From JAETTH01 sp964455975 (lineage in GTDB: Bacteria > Bacillota > Clostridia > TANB77 > CAG-508), in NCBI GenBank assembly GCA_964455975.1, contig CAYVYP010000024.1, positions 1 through 21,101 on the forward strand: DNA of 21,101 bases, in the 5' to 3' direction. Below, one piece after another: positions 1-7,861 of this stretch. Position 1 is the stretch's first letter. Each line of letters begins with the position of its first letter. Position numbers and translations under genes: made by a program. The notes beneath the pieces are model-generated. The model saw only the letters and a program-made list of their open reading frames with translations, was not told where the DNA came from and made no database searches.

Positions 1-296
1 TTTCAGGATTAGAACCAAATGTAGATATACAAATAAAAGTAACAGGGTTAAGACCTGGCGAAAAACTATATGAAGAATTATTAATGTCCGAAGAAGGACT
101 ACAAAAAACATCTCATGGTAAAATATTTGTAGCAGAACCATTAAATTTAACAATGGAACAAATAGAAGAAAAGCTAGAAATTTTGAAACCTATTATAAAT
201 AATGAAAATACCAGCTTAAAAGATATAAAGCATACAGTAAAACAAGTAGTTCCAACATATAAAGAGGAAAATGAACTTATTGAGGAAGAAGTGTAA
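1..296 (+). CDS. C-terminal end of a CapD/PglF-type nucleotide-sugar 4,6-dehydratase (5' truncated by window)
   Basis: The reading frame is open from base 3 to the TAA at 294-296, so this is the last ~97 codons of a gene that starts before the window. The translation carries GLRPGEKLYEELL, the C-terminal signature of the large membrane-anchored UDP-sugar 4,6-dehydratases (PglF, WbpM, CapD, EpsC), followed by a charged tail (LIEEEV) as in that family. By family knowledge, such enzymes convert UDP-GlcNAc to the UDP-4-keto-6-deoxy sugar. The aminotransferase, phosphoglycosyl transferase and acetyltransferase that follow fit use of this keto sugar. The catalytic and membrane parts lie outside the window, so the exact specificity is inferred from context only. 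Confidence 0.85.
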   Translation, partial: SGLEPNVDIQIKVTGLRPGEKLYEELLMSEEGLQKTSHGKIFVAEPLNLTMEQIEEKLEILKPIINNENTSLKDIKHTVKQVVPTYKEENELIEEEV

Positions 297-793
297 ATGA
301 AAAGAACAATTTTTAGAATAATTTTAATAATGTTAATAGGATTTGTATGTGGATTGATTTTTTATTTTTCACATCAACCAGCAGTATCATCAGATGGTAC
401 AAGTCAAACAGTAGCCAGAAAAATAATAGATGTATTTCCATATACAAAAAACTTAACTAATAGCCAAAAGAAAAGATTAGTAGAAAGAATAAATCCAATA
501 ATAAGAAAATTAGCACACCTGTCAATATATACATTAGTTGGAATACTAATAATGACATTTGTAAGCACATATAAAATAACTTTACTTAAAAAATTATTAA
601 TAAGTATAGCATTTGGCTCTATATATGCAAGTACAGATGAAATACATCAAATATTTGTACCACGGAAGAAGTGCAGAAATAAGAGATGTATTAATAGATT
701 CGCGGAGGCGTTATATTAGGGATAATAATAATATTAATAATAATATCAGTGTTTAAAGCACTAAAAGAAGGAGCAAAAAAAGATGAATGTTAA
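297..793 (+). CDS. VanZ-like membrane protein, readable only with two +1 frameshifts at in-frame CGG codons
   Basis: Start ATG 297 directly follows the previous stop. Residues 1-122 carry an N-terminal membrane segment, the VanZ hallmark around IIRKLAHLSIYTLVG and a second one at STDEIHQIFVP. The zero frame then meets CGG at 663 and loses similarity. Skipping C663 gives GRSAEIRDVLIDS, the conserved continuation. A second in-frame CGG at 703 again breaks the frame, and skipping C703 gives GGVILG followed by a last hydrophobic helix and a stop at 791-793. The product would be 164 aa, a normal VanZ length. Recoding also accounts for the otherwise empty 720-782 and makes the gene overlap the next start by 11 nt, as expected in an operon. 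VanZ-like proteins are integral membrane proteins whose role in polysaccharide loci is poorly defined. Without recoding the gene ends at 719 with an aberrant 18-residue tail and would count as a pseudogene. Confidence 0.8.
663..666 (+). other. Putative +1 recoding site CGGA (first of two in the vanZ-like gene)
   Basis: CGG is codon 123 of the zero frame after CCA (Pro). Advancing one base gives GGA (Gly), so that VP-GR matches the conserved VPGR motif of VanZ proteins. No stop codon, homopolymer or internal Shine-Dalgarno sequence sits at the site, which differs from prfB-type +1 signals. Confidence 0.7.
703..706 (+). other. Putative +1 recoding site CGGA (second of two in the vanZ-like gene)
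   Basis: After the first shift the reading frame contains CGG at 703, directly after TCG (Ser). Advancing one base gives GGA GGC GTT, restoring the DSGGVILG end of the VanZ domain and the final hydrophobic helix. This is the same quadruplet as at 663, only 40 bases downstream. Confidence 0.68.
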
Positions 794-1991
794 AATGAAT
801 ATACCATTTTCACCACCAGATGTTGGGGAAGAAGAAATAAATGAAGTAGCAGAGGCATTAAGATCAGGATGGATAACAACAGGACCACGAACAAAAGAAT
901 TTGAAAGAAAAATAGCAGAATATTGTCATACACAAAAAGCTGTATGTTTAAATTCAGCAACAGCAGCATTAGAAATGACATTAAGAGTATTAGGTATAGA
1001 AAAAGGCGATGAAGTAATAACATCAAGTTATACATATACAGCTTCTTGTAGTGTAATAGAACATGTTGGAGCAACACCAATATTAATAGATACTCAAAAA
1101 GATTGCGTAGAGATGGATTATAACAAGTTAGAAGAAGCAATAACATCTAAGACTAAAGCAATAATTCCCGTTGATATAGCAGGAATAGTATGTGATTATG
1201 ATAAAATATTTGAAATAGTAGAAAAAAAGAAAAATATTTTTAAAGCTAATAATGAATTACAAGAAAAATTTGGAAGAGTAATTGTAATAACAGATTGTGC
1301 ACATGGATTTGGAGCAAAAAGAAATGAAAAAATGACAGGAGAAATTGCAGATTTTACAACATTTTCATTCCATGCAGTAAAAAATTTAACAACAGCAGAA
1401 GGTGGAGCAGTAACTTGGAAAACAAGAAATGATATGGATAATGAAAAAATATATAAAGAATATCAAATACTATCACTTCATGGACAAACTAAAGATGCAT
1501 TACATAAAAACCAATTAGGAGCATGGGAATATGATATATTAAAACCAGCTTTTAAATGCAATATGACAGATATACAAGCAGCAATAGGATTAGTTCAATT
1601 TAAAAGATATCCAGAATTATTAAAAAGAAGATATGAAATTATAAAAAAATATAATGAAGCATTTAAAGATTTACCAATAAAAGTTTTACCACACATTACA
1701 GAAAATAGCATATCATCAGGACACTTATATTTAGTAAGGATAAATAATATAACTGTAGAACAAAGAAATGAAATTATAATAAAAATGGCAGAACAAGGGG
1801 TAGCAACAAATGTGCATTATAAACCATTACCAATGCTTACAGCATATAAAAACATGGGATTTGATATAAAAAATTATCCAAATGCATATGAGTTATATCA
1901 TAATGAAATAACGTTACCACTATATAGTAAACTAACAGACGAACAAGTAGATTATATTATTGAAAAATTTAAAGAAAATGTAAAGGATTAA
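783..1991 (+). CDS. DegT/DnrJ/EryC1-family sugar aminotransferase (PglE-like)
   Basis: This is a full-length 402-aa PLP-dependent aminotransferase. It shows the N-terminal GWITTGPRTKEFE substrate-loop motif (residues 29-41), NSATAALEM at 57-65, the aspartate motif DCAHGFGA at 171-178 and the PLP lysine in SFHAVKNLTTAEGG (Lys200). Family members transfer an amino group from glutamate to the 4-keto carbon of UDP-4-keto-6-deoxy sugars. Placed after a PglF-type dehydratase and before a PglC-like transferase, it probably makes a UDP-4-amino sugar on the way to a bacillosamine-like residue. AAGGAG at 768-773 lies 9 nt before ATG 783, which favours this start over the in-frame ATG at 795. The start lies inside the recoded end of the vanZ-like gene, suggesting translational coupling. 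CGA encodes the conserved Arg of GPRT, showing CGA is a normal Arg codon here. Confidence 0.9.
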   Translation: MNVKMNIPFSPPDVGEEEINEVAEALRSGWITTGPRTKEFERKIAEYCHTQKAVCLNSATAALEMTLRVLGIEKGDEVITSSYTYTASCSVIEHVGATPILIDTQKDCVEMDYNKLEEAITSKTKAIIPVDIAGIVCDYDKIFEIVEKKKNIFKANNELQEKFGRVIVITDCAHGFGAKRNEKMTGEIADFTTFSFHAVKNLTTAEGGAVTWKTRNDMDNEKIYKEYQILSLHGQTKDALHKNQLGAWEYDILKPAFKCNMTDIQAAIGLVQFKRYPELLKRRYEIIKKYNEAFKDLPIKVLPHITENSISSGHLYLVRINNITVEQRNEIIIKMAEQGVATNVHYKPLPMLTAYKNMGFDIKNYPNAYELYHNEITLPLYSKLTDEQVDYIIEKFKENVKD

Positions 1992-1998
1992 AATTAAG

Positions 1999-2634
1999 AT
2001 GTATAAAAATATAATAAAAAGAATTTTAGATATATTATTGTCAATTATATTATTATTACCATTTTTAATAAGTCTTGTAATTATTACTCCAATAATTTAT
2101 TTTACAGATAAAGGAAAAATATTTTATAATGCAAGTAGATTAGGAAAAAACGGGAAAATATTTAAAATGTATAAATATAGAACAATGAAGGAAAAATCAC
2201 CAGACTTAAGAAATAAAGATGGTTCTACATATAATGGTGACAATGATTTAAGAGTGACAAAAATCGGTAAAATCCTTAGAAAAACAAGTTTAGATGAAAT
2301 TCCACAAATATTAAATGTATTAAAAGGAGATATGTCTTTTATAGGACCAAGACCAGATTTACCAGAGCATATCAAAGAATATCAAGGAGATGAAAAAAGA
2401 AAATTAGAGGTTTTACCAGGAATAACAGGATATAATCAAGCTTATTATAGAAATTCTATTGAATGGAAAGAAAGAATAAAAAATGATATTTATTATATAG
2501 ATAATTTGACATTTTTTTTGGATATAAAAATATTTTTTAAAACAATAGGTACTGTTATAAAAAAAGATAATGTATACATAAAAGAAAAAAACAAAAAAGA
2601 TGAAGAAAAGGAAGAAAAATATGCTCGAAAATGA
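1999..2634 (+). CDS. Bacterial sugar transferase, PglC-like phosphoglycosyl transferase
   Basis: This is a 211-aa small monotopic phosphoglycosyl transferase. It has an N-terminal re-entrant hydrophobic segment (about residues 8-34), KYRTM at 59-63, the catalytic Asp-Glu pair in TSLDEIPQ (Asp99, Glu100) and the SFIGPRPDLP motif near 113-122. The family transfers sugar-1-phosphate from a UDP-sugar to undecaprenyl phosphate at the inner face of the membrane, so this is the initiating enzyme of repeat-unit assembly. Its neighbours suggest a 4-amino- or 4-acetamido-6-deoxy sugar as donor. The C-terminus is a lysine/glutamate-rich tail that overlaps the next gene by 14 nt. It lies 7 nt after the aminotransferase gene. 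Two CGG trinucleotides inside it (2151, 2265) are out of phase and cause no frame problem. Confidence 0.9.
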   Translation: MYKNIIKRILDILLSIILLLPFLISLVIITPIIYFTDKGKIFYNASRLGKNGKIFKMYKYRTMKEKSPDLRNKDGSTYNGDNDLRVTKIGKILRKTSLDEIPQILNVLKGDMSFIGPRPDLPEHIKEYQGDEKRKLEVLPGITGYNQAYYRNSIEWKERIKNDIYYIDNLTFFLDIKIFFKTIGTVIKKDNVYIKEKNKKDEEKEEKYARK

Positions 2635-3361
2635 TGATAAGTATTTGATAAAAAAACTGGATTGGGACACAAAAATGTTTAAAATAGATTCTGCTAAAAT
2701 AATATTAAAAACAGAAATTAGAAAAACAGATTTGGAAAAAATAAAAAGAATTGTTAAAGAAAAACAATATAAATTTATAACAATAGAAAATCAAAACAAT
2801 AATGAAAAAAATAATATTTTAATTAAAGATTTAAGAAATATTTTTTTGGCAGATGTAAATATACAATTTAAAAAAGAAAATTTAACTATAAATAATTATT
2901 ATAAAGACAAAAATATTAAAATAAATAATAATTTTGAAAAAAATAATAATATAATAGAAATTTCTAAAAATTCATTTGTATATTCAAGATTTATAAATGA
3001 TGAAAATCTAAATAGTAATAAATATAAAGTATATGAAAATTGGACTAAAAATGCTTTTGAAAATAAAGATAAATATTTTTGCTATTATAGGAATAATAGT
3101 AAAGTTTATGGATATATATTATTTTCAATTAATAATGAATTAAATGAAATAATTATAGAACTTATTGCAATTGATAATAATAATGAGAATAACGGAATAG
3201 GTAGTAAATTGTTAAAAGAATTAGAAAAATTTGCAATTGATAATGACTTAAAAATTATTAAAGTAGGTACGCAATTAAATAATTTAAAGGCACAAAATTT
3301 TTATGAAAAAAATGGATTTAAACATGTGCAAAATAATTCAATATATCATTGGTGGATTTAG
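2621..3361 (+). CDS. GNAT-family N-acetyltransferase, WecD/FdtC-like amino-sugar acetyltransferase
   Basis: This 246-aa protein has the N-terminal LDWDTKMFKI pattern that resembles the LPWDSxFFG opening of WecD-type TDP-fucosamine acetyltransferases. Its C-terminal GNAT fold includes NGIGSKLLKELE (acetyl-CoA pyrophosphate loop) and VGTQLNNLKAQNFYEKNGF. It would acetylate the 4-amino group made by the upstream aminotransferase using acetyl-CoA. In the Campylobacter pathway this step is done by PglD, a left-handed beta-helix enzyme, so a GNAT here would be a functional replacement (inference). I chose ATG 2621 because AAGGAAG at 2608-2614 precedes it by 6 nt; an in-frame ATG at 2600 lacks a site. 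The middle is very Asn/Lys/Ile rich and poorly conserved. The stop is TAG. Confidence 0.8.
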   Translation: MLENDDKYLIKKLDWDTKMFKIDSAKIILKTEIRKTDLEKIKRIVKEKQYKFITIENQNNNEKNNILIKDLRNIFLADVNIQFKKENLTINNYYKDKNIKINNNFEKNNNIIEISKNSFVYSRFINDENLNSNKYKVYENWTKNAFENKDKYFCYYRNNSKVYGYILFSINNELNEIIIELIAIDNNNENNGIGSKLLKELEKFAIDNDLKIIKVGTQLNNLKAQNFYEKNGFKHVQNNSIYHWWI

Positions 3362-3378
3362 AAAGTTAGGATAATAAA

Positions 3379-4596
3379 ATGAAAATATTATATATATCTA
3401 TAGCATTTCCAAAAGAAAAAGAAGGAAATAATTTATATACAGATTTAGCAGAGACAATATCAAAAAAACATGATATTACAGTTGTAGTAACAGAAGAATC
3501 AAATAAAATTACAACAACAGCGTTAAATATTGAAAGAGGTTTTGAAGTATTAAGAGTAAAAACAGGAAATATGTTTAATGTAAATTTAGTACAAAAAGCG
3601 ATATCATATATAACAATGCAAAATAAATTAAAAAGTGCAATAAAAAAATATTTAAGTGATAGAAGATATGATTTGATAATTTTTACTGCACCACCTGTTA
3701 CACTAGGGAAAGTAATAAAATATGTAATGAAAAAATATAATGCAAAATCATATTTGATGCAAAAAGATATATTTCCTCAAAATGCCATTGATTTAGGGAT
3801 AATGAACAAACTAAATCCAGTATATTGGTACTTTAAAAATAAAGAAAAAAATTTATATAAGATTGCATCTAAAATAGGATGTATGTCACAAGGAAATATA
3901 GAGTATTTATTAAAAAGTAATAAATTTCTTAATAATAAAAAATTAGAATTATTTCCAAATACAATAAAAATATCAAAAATAATTGAGAATGAAAAAGTGA
4001 AGATTAGAGAAAAATATAATATTCCTAAAAATTGTGTTATTGCATTATATGGAGGAAATTTTGGTAAACCACAAGGAATGGATTTTATTATTAAAATAAT
4101 TGAATCATATAAAAATGATTCAAAAGTATGTTTTATATTCTCTGGAAAAGGAACAGAAAAGAAAAAATTATACAGCTATATTAAGGAAAATGAAATACAA
4201 AACGTAATAGCACTAGAATTTATCCCTAAACAAGATTATAATAATATTTTGAAAGAAGCAGATATAGGTTTAATATTTTTAGATTACAGATTTACTATAC
4301 CTAATATACCATCAAGAACATTATCATATTTTGAATATGGGATTCCAATTATGGCAGCAACAGATAAAAATACAGATTATAAAGAATTAATTAAAAATTC
4401 AAATTCTGGTATGTGGGTATATTCTAATGATGTAGAAGAGTTTAAAAATAAATTTAATTATATGATACAAAATAAATTGATAAGAGAAGAAATGGGAAGA
4501 AACGGAAGAAAATATTTAGAAGAAAACTTAACTACAGACCAATCTATAAAAATTCTAGAAAATACATATAAAAATTTAATGAAAGAAGGAAATTAA
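3379..4596 (+). CDS. wbuB: GT4 glycosyltransferase, WbuB-like (putative L-fucosaminyltransferase)
   Basis: This is a 405-aa GT-B glycosyltransferase starting MKILYISIAFPKEKEGN. The motif KDIFPQNAIDLG (residues 129-140) is typical of WbuB-type enzymes, which in E. coli O26-like clusters are linked to L-FucNAc transfer. The C-terminal half carries the donor-binding Rossmann domain (YGGNFGKPQGMDF near 224-236, FSGKGTE, and an SRTLSYFEYGIPIMAA region). It stops 1 nt before a complete capE-capF-capG cassette, and the co-occurrence supports UDP-L-FucNAc as donor. The acceptor is probably the lipid-linked first sugar made by the upstream block. Donor assignment is inference from family and context. 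Confidence 0.8.
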   Translation: MKILYISIAFPKEKEGNNLYTDLAETISKKHDITVVVTEESNKITTTALNIERGFEVLRVKTGNMFNVNLVQKAISYITMQNKLKSAIKKYLSDRRYDLIIFTAPPVTLGKVIKYVMKKYNAKSYLMQKDIFPQNAIDLGIMNKLNPVYWYFKNKEKNLYKIASKIGCMSQGNIEYLLKSNKFLNNKKLELFPNTIKISKIIENEKVKIREKYNIPKNCVIALYGGNFGKPQGMDFIIKIIESYKNDSKVCFIFSGKGTEKKKLYSYIKENEIQNVIALEFIPKQDYNNILKEADIGLIFLDYRFTIPNIPSRTLSYFEYGIPIMAATDKNTDYKELIKNSNSGMWVYSNDVEEFKNKFNYMIQNKLIREEMGRNGRKYLEENLTTDQSIKILENTYKNLMKEGN

Positions 4597-4597
4597 A

Positions 4598-5611
4598 ATG
4601 TTTAAAGGAAAAACATTAATGATTACAGGAGGAACAGGTTCATTTGGACATGCTGTACTAAATAGATTTTTAGATACAGATATAGGAGAAATAAGAATAT
4701 TTTCACGTGATGAAAAGAAACAAGATGACATGAGAAAAGAATATAATAATGATAAAATTAAGTTTTATATAGGAGATGTTAGAGATTTAGCAAGTGTTAA
4801 AAATGCGATGCACGGAGTAGATTATATATTTCATGCCGCAGCATTAAAACAAGTACCAAGTTGTGAATTTTTTCCATTAGAAGCAGTAAAAACAAATGTA
4901 CTAGGAACAGACAATGTATTAACAGCAGCAATAGATGAAGGTGTTAAAAAAGTAATTTGTCTTTCAACAGATAAAGCAGCATACCCAGTAAATGCAATGG
5001 GAACTTCAAAAGCAATGATGGAAAAAGTAATAGTTGCAAAATCTAGAACGGTAGACCCAGAAAAAACTACAATATGTGCTACAAGATATGGAAATGTTAT
5101 GTGTTCAAGAGGATCAGTAATTCCATTATTTATAGATCAAATAAGAGCAGGCAAGCCACTTACATTAACAGAACCTCAAATGACAAGATTTATTATGAGT
5201 CTAGAAGAAGCTGTAGAACTTGTTATATTTGCATTTCAAAACGCAAATGCAGGAGATATAATGGTACAAAAAGCACCAGCTTGTACTATAGAAGTATTAG
5301 CACAAGCTGTTAAAGAATTATTTGGAGGAACATTAGAAAATAGAGTAATAGGAATTCGTCATGGAGAAAAAATGTATGAAACATTACTTACAAATGAAGA
5401 ATGTGTACATGCAATAGATATGGGAAATTTTTATCGAGTTCCATGTGACAAAAGAGATTTAAATTATGATAAATATTTTGTAGAAGGAAATGAACAAAGA
5501 AATAAATTATCAGAATTCAATTCAAATAACACTGCACTTTTAAATGTAGAACAAGTTAAAGAAAAATTATTAAAATTAGATTATATAAAAGAAGAATTAG
5601 CAAAAAAATAG
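4598..5611 (+). CDS. capE: UDP-GlcNAc 4,6-dehydratase/5-epimerase (CapE/FnlA)
   Basis: This is a 337-aa soluble SDR enzyme. It has the nucleotide-binding GGTGSFGHAV at residues 11-20, FHAAALKQVPSCE at 78-90 and STDKAAYPVNAMGTSKAMMEK at about 123-143. The last includes the Met-x3-Lys active-site variant (Met134, Lys138) that replaces Tyr-x3-Lys in the FlaA1/CapE group. GIRHGEKMYETLL closes the domain. The S. aureus and E. coli enzymes convert UDP-GlcNAc to UDP-2-acetamido-2,6-dideoxy-L-hexos-4-ulose derivatives, the first step to UDP-L-FucNAc. Length is close to S. aureus CapE. Out-of-phase CGG at 4813 and 5049 leave the frame intact, and CGT codes for Arg in FSRDE and GIRHGE. The stop is TAG, 13 nt before capF. 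Confidence 0.93.
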   Translation: MFKGKTLMITGGTGSFGHAVLNRFLDTDIGEIRIFSRDEKKQDDMRKEYNNDKIKFYIGDVRDLASVKNAMHGVDYIFHAAALKQVPSCEFFPLEAVKTNVLGTDNVLTAAIDEGVKKVICLSTDKAAYPVNAMGTSKAMMEKVIVAKSRTVDPEKTTICATRYGNVMCSRGSVIPLFIDQIRAGKPLTLTEPQMTRFIMSLEEAVELVIFAFQNANAGDIMVQKAPACTIEVLAQAVKELFGGTLENRVIGIRHGEKMYETLLTNEECVHAIDMGNFYRVPCDKRDLNYDKYFVEGNEQRNKLSEFNSNNTALLNVEQVKEKLLKLDYIKEELAKK

Positions 5612-5624
5612 ATTGGAGTTATAT

Positions 5625-6735
5625 ATGAAAATATTAGTAACTGGTGCTAAAGGGTTTGTAGGAAAAAATTTAATAGCAGAATTAAAAAATAGAAATTATA
5701 CAGAAATTTATGAATGTGATTTAGACACTACAGAAGACGAATTAGACAATTATACTAAAAATTGTGAATTTGTATTTCATTTAGCAGGAGTAAACAGACC
5801 AGAAAATGAAGAAGAATTTATGAAAGGAAACTTTGGATTTACATCAACACTCTTAAATAAATTAAAAAAAAATAATAATAAAGCACCAATATTAATAACA
5901 TCTTCAATTCAAGCTGTTTTAGATAATCCATATGGAAAAAGTAAAAAAGCAGGAGAATATTTAATGTTTTCTTATGAAAAAGAAACACGGTTCAAAAGCT
6001 ATTGTATACAGATTACCAAATGTATTTGGTAAATGGTGTAGACCAAATTACAATAGTGCTGTTGCAACATTTTGTAACAATATAGCAAATGAATTAGAAA
6101 TAAAAGTAAATGATCTAGAAGTTATAATGAATCTTGTATATATAGATGATGTGGTAGAAGAATTTATAGGAGCTCTTGAAGGAAAAGAACATATAAAAAA
6201 TAACTTTGGATACATACCAACAGTATATACTGTAAAATTAGGAGAAATTGTAAATTTAATATATTCATTTAAAAATTCAAGAAAAGATTTAATGTTGCCA
6301 AATATGGAAGATGGATTTTCTAAAAGATTATATAGTACATATTTAAGCTATTTACCAGAAGATAAATTTAGCTATGAATTAAAAATGAATGTAGATAATA
6401 GAGGTTCTTTTACCGAAGCATTTAAAACTGAAGATAAAGGACAAGTTTCTGTAAATATATCTAGACCTGGAATTGTAAAAGGAAATCATTGGCACCATAC
6501 TAAAAATGAAAAATTTTTAGTTGTAAGTGGACAAGGAATTATAAGATTTAGAAAAATAGATTCAGATAAAATTATTGAATATAAAGTAAGTGGAGAAAAA
6601 TTAGAAGTAGTAGATATTCCTTGTGGATACACCCACAATATAGAAAATATAGGAGTAACAGACATGGTAACAGTAATGTGGGCAAATGAATTATTCAATA
6701 AGGATAAACCAGATACATTTTTTATGGAGGTATAA
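5625..6735 (+). CDS. capF: CapF/FnlB bifunctional epimerase-reductase, readable only with one +1 frameshift at CGG
   Basis: Residues 1-121 are an SDR domain: VTGAKGFVGKN near the start, FHLAGVNRPE at 51-60, TSSIQA at 92-97 and catalytic Tyr103/Lys107 in NPYGKSK. At 5988 the frame meets CGG, and the zero frame then ends after 14 further residues. Skipping C5988 gives GSKAIVYRLPNVFGKWCRPN and continues without a break through the rest of the SDR and a C-terminal cupin domain with GNHWHHTKNEKFLVVSG and DIPCGYTHNIEN. The recoded protein is 369 residues, matching my recollection of the S. aureus CapF length. CapF works after CapE, with the SDR reducing the C4 keto group and the cupin epimerising C3. 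ATG 5625 follows a TTGGAG site at 5613-5618. A break here would abolish L-FucNAc synthesis although capE, capG and the transferase are intact, which argues for functional recoding or a sequence error rather than gene decay. Confidence 0.88.
5988..5991 (+). other. Putative +1 recoding site CGGT in capF
   Basis: The zero-frame codon after ACA (Thr121) is CGG. Moving on one base gives GGT (Gly) TCA AAA, joining the two halves of CapF precisely, with no residue missing relative to the family. This is the only one of the four sites with T as fourth base. The 5' context ACA differs from the other three sites, leaving CGG as the shared element. Confidence 0.72.
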
Positions 6736-6736
6736 A

Positions 6737-7861
6737 ATGAACAAATTAAAAGTAATGACAATAATAGGAACTAGACCAGAAATTATTAGACTTTCAGCAG
6801 TTATAAAATGCTGTGATAAATATTTTGACCATAAATTAGTACATACAGGTCAAAATTGGGATTATACATTAAACCAAGTGTTTTTTGATGACTTAGGATT
6901 ACGTGCACCAGATTACTATTTAGATTCAGTAGGAAAAGATTTAGGAGAAACGATGGGAAATATAATTGCTAAATCTTATGATGTAATGGTAAAAGAAAAA
7001 CCAGATGCAGTATTACTTTTAGGAGATACAAATTCAGCATTATCTGCAATATCAGCTAAAAGACTAAAAATACCAATTTTTCATATGGAAGCAGGTAATA
7101 GATGTTGGGATTGGAATGTATCAGAAATGATTAATAGAAAAATAGTTGATCATATATCAGATATAAATATGCCATATACAGAACATTCTAGAAGATATTT
7201 ATTATCAGAAGGAATAGATGGGAAAACAATGTTTGTAACAGGATCACCAATGAGAGAAGTTCTTCGTGATCATATGGAAAAAATAGAAGCAAGTGATATT
7301 TTAGAAAAATTAAACCTAGAAAAAGGAAAATACATATTAGTTTCTGCACATAGAGAAGAAAATATAGATAATGAAGAACACTTTATGCAATTAATGACAT
7401 CAATAAATAACATAGCAGAAAAATATCAAATGCCAGTTATTTATTCAACACATCCAAGAAGTATGAAATTTATAGAAAAAAGAAATTTTAAATTTCATCC
7501 ATTAGTACAAAACTTAAAACCATTTGGATTTATGGATTATAATAAATTACAAAAAAATAGCTATTGTGTGCTTTCAGATAGTGGAACACTTTCAGAAGAA
7601 AGTGCAATGTTAGGATTTACAGGAGTACTAATTAGAACATCAACAGAAAGACCAGAAGTATTAGATAAAGGAACAGTAGTAATTGGTGGAATAGAAAGTA
7701 AAGATGTAGAACAAGCTGTAGAATTAGCAATAGCAATGAGAGATAATAAAGAAGAAGTAGTAATGGCAGAAGACTATAGCGATACAAATGTATCTGTAAA
7801 AGTTGTAAAACTAATACAAAGTTATACAGAAATAGTAAATAAAACTGTTTGGGGGAAATAA
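6737..7861 (+). CDS. capG: UDP-N-acetylglucosamine 2-epimerase family enzyme (CapG/FnlC)
   Basis: This is a 374-aa protein of the WecB/CapG family. It begins MNKLKVMTIIGTRPEIIRL (nucleotide-binding GTRPE) and then shows HTGQNWD, LLGDTNSAL, HMEAGNRC, SAHREEN and SDSGTLSEESAMLG, all in family order. CapG performs the C2 epimerisation that completes UDP-N-acetyl-L-fucosamine synthesis after CapE and CapF. ATG 6737 starts 1 nt after the capF stop and is preceded by GGAGG at 6726-6730 inside the capF end; an in-frame ATG at 6686 inside capF lacks such a site. The gene is intact. It directly abuts the GT2 gene at 7862, so all four genes probably share one transcript. Confidence 0.93.
   Translation: MNKLKVMTIIGTRPEIIRLSAVIKCCDKYFDHKLVHTGQNWDYTLNQVFFDDLGLRAPDYYLDSVGKDLGETMGNIIAKSYDVMVKEKPDAVLLLGDTNSALSAISAKRLKIPIFHMEAGNRCWDWNVSEMINRKIVDHISDINMPYTEHSRRYLLSEGIDGKTMFVTGSPMREVLRDHMEKIEASDILEKLNLEKGKYILVSAHREENIDNEEHFMQLMTSINNIAEKYQMPVIYSTHPRSMKFIEKRNFKFHPLVQNLKPFGFMDYNKLQKNSYCVLSDSGTLSEESAMLGFTGVLIRTSTERPEVLDKGTVVIGGIESKDVEQAVELAIAMRDNKEEVVMAEDYSDTNVSVKVVKLIQSYTEIVNKTVWGK

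Noticed and set aside
790..1146. Antisense open frames (also near 2124-2375, 2413-2670, 6486-6761, 12296-12649, 14596-14895)
   Set aside because: They are leucine-, phenylalanine- or serine-rich shadows of conserved + strand genes, with no ribosome sites or recognisable motifs.
5074..5313. Second + strand open frame inside capE
   Set aside because: Low-complexity Arg/Ser/Tyr-rich translation in another frame of a strongly conserved enzyme gene.
5613..5624. TTG start for capF at 5613
   Set aside because: The TTG is part of the ribosome site TTGGAG; ATG 5625 has correct spacing and gives the family N-terminus MKILVTG.
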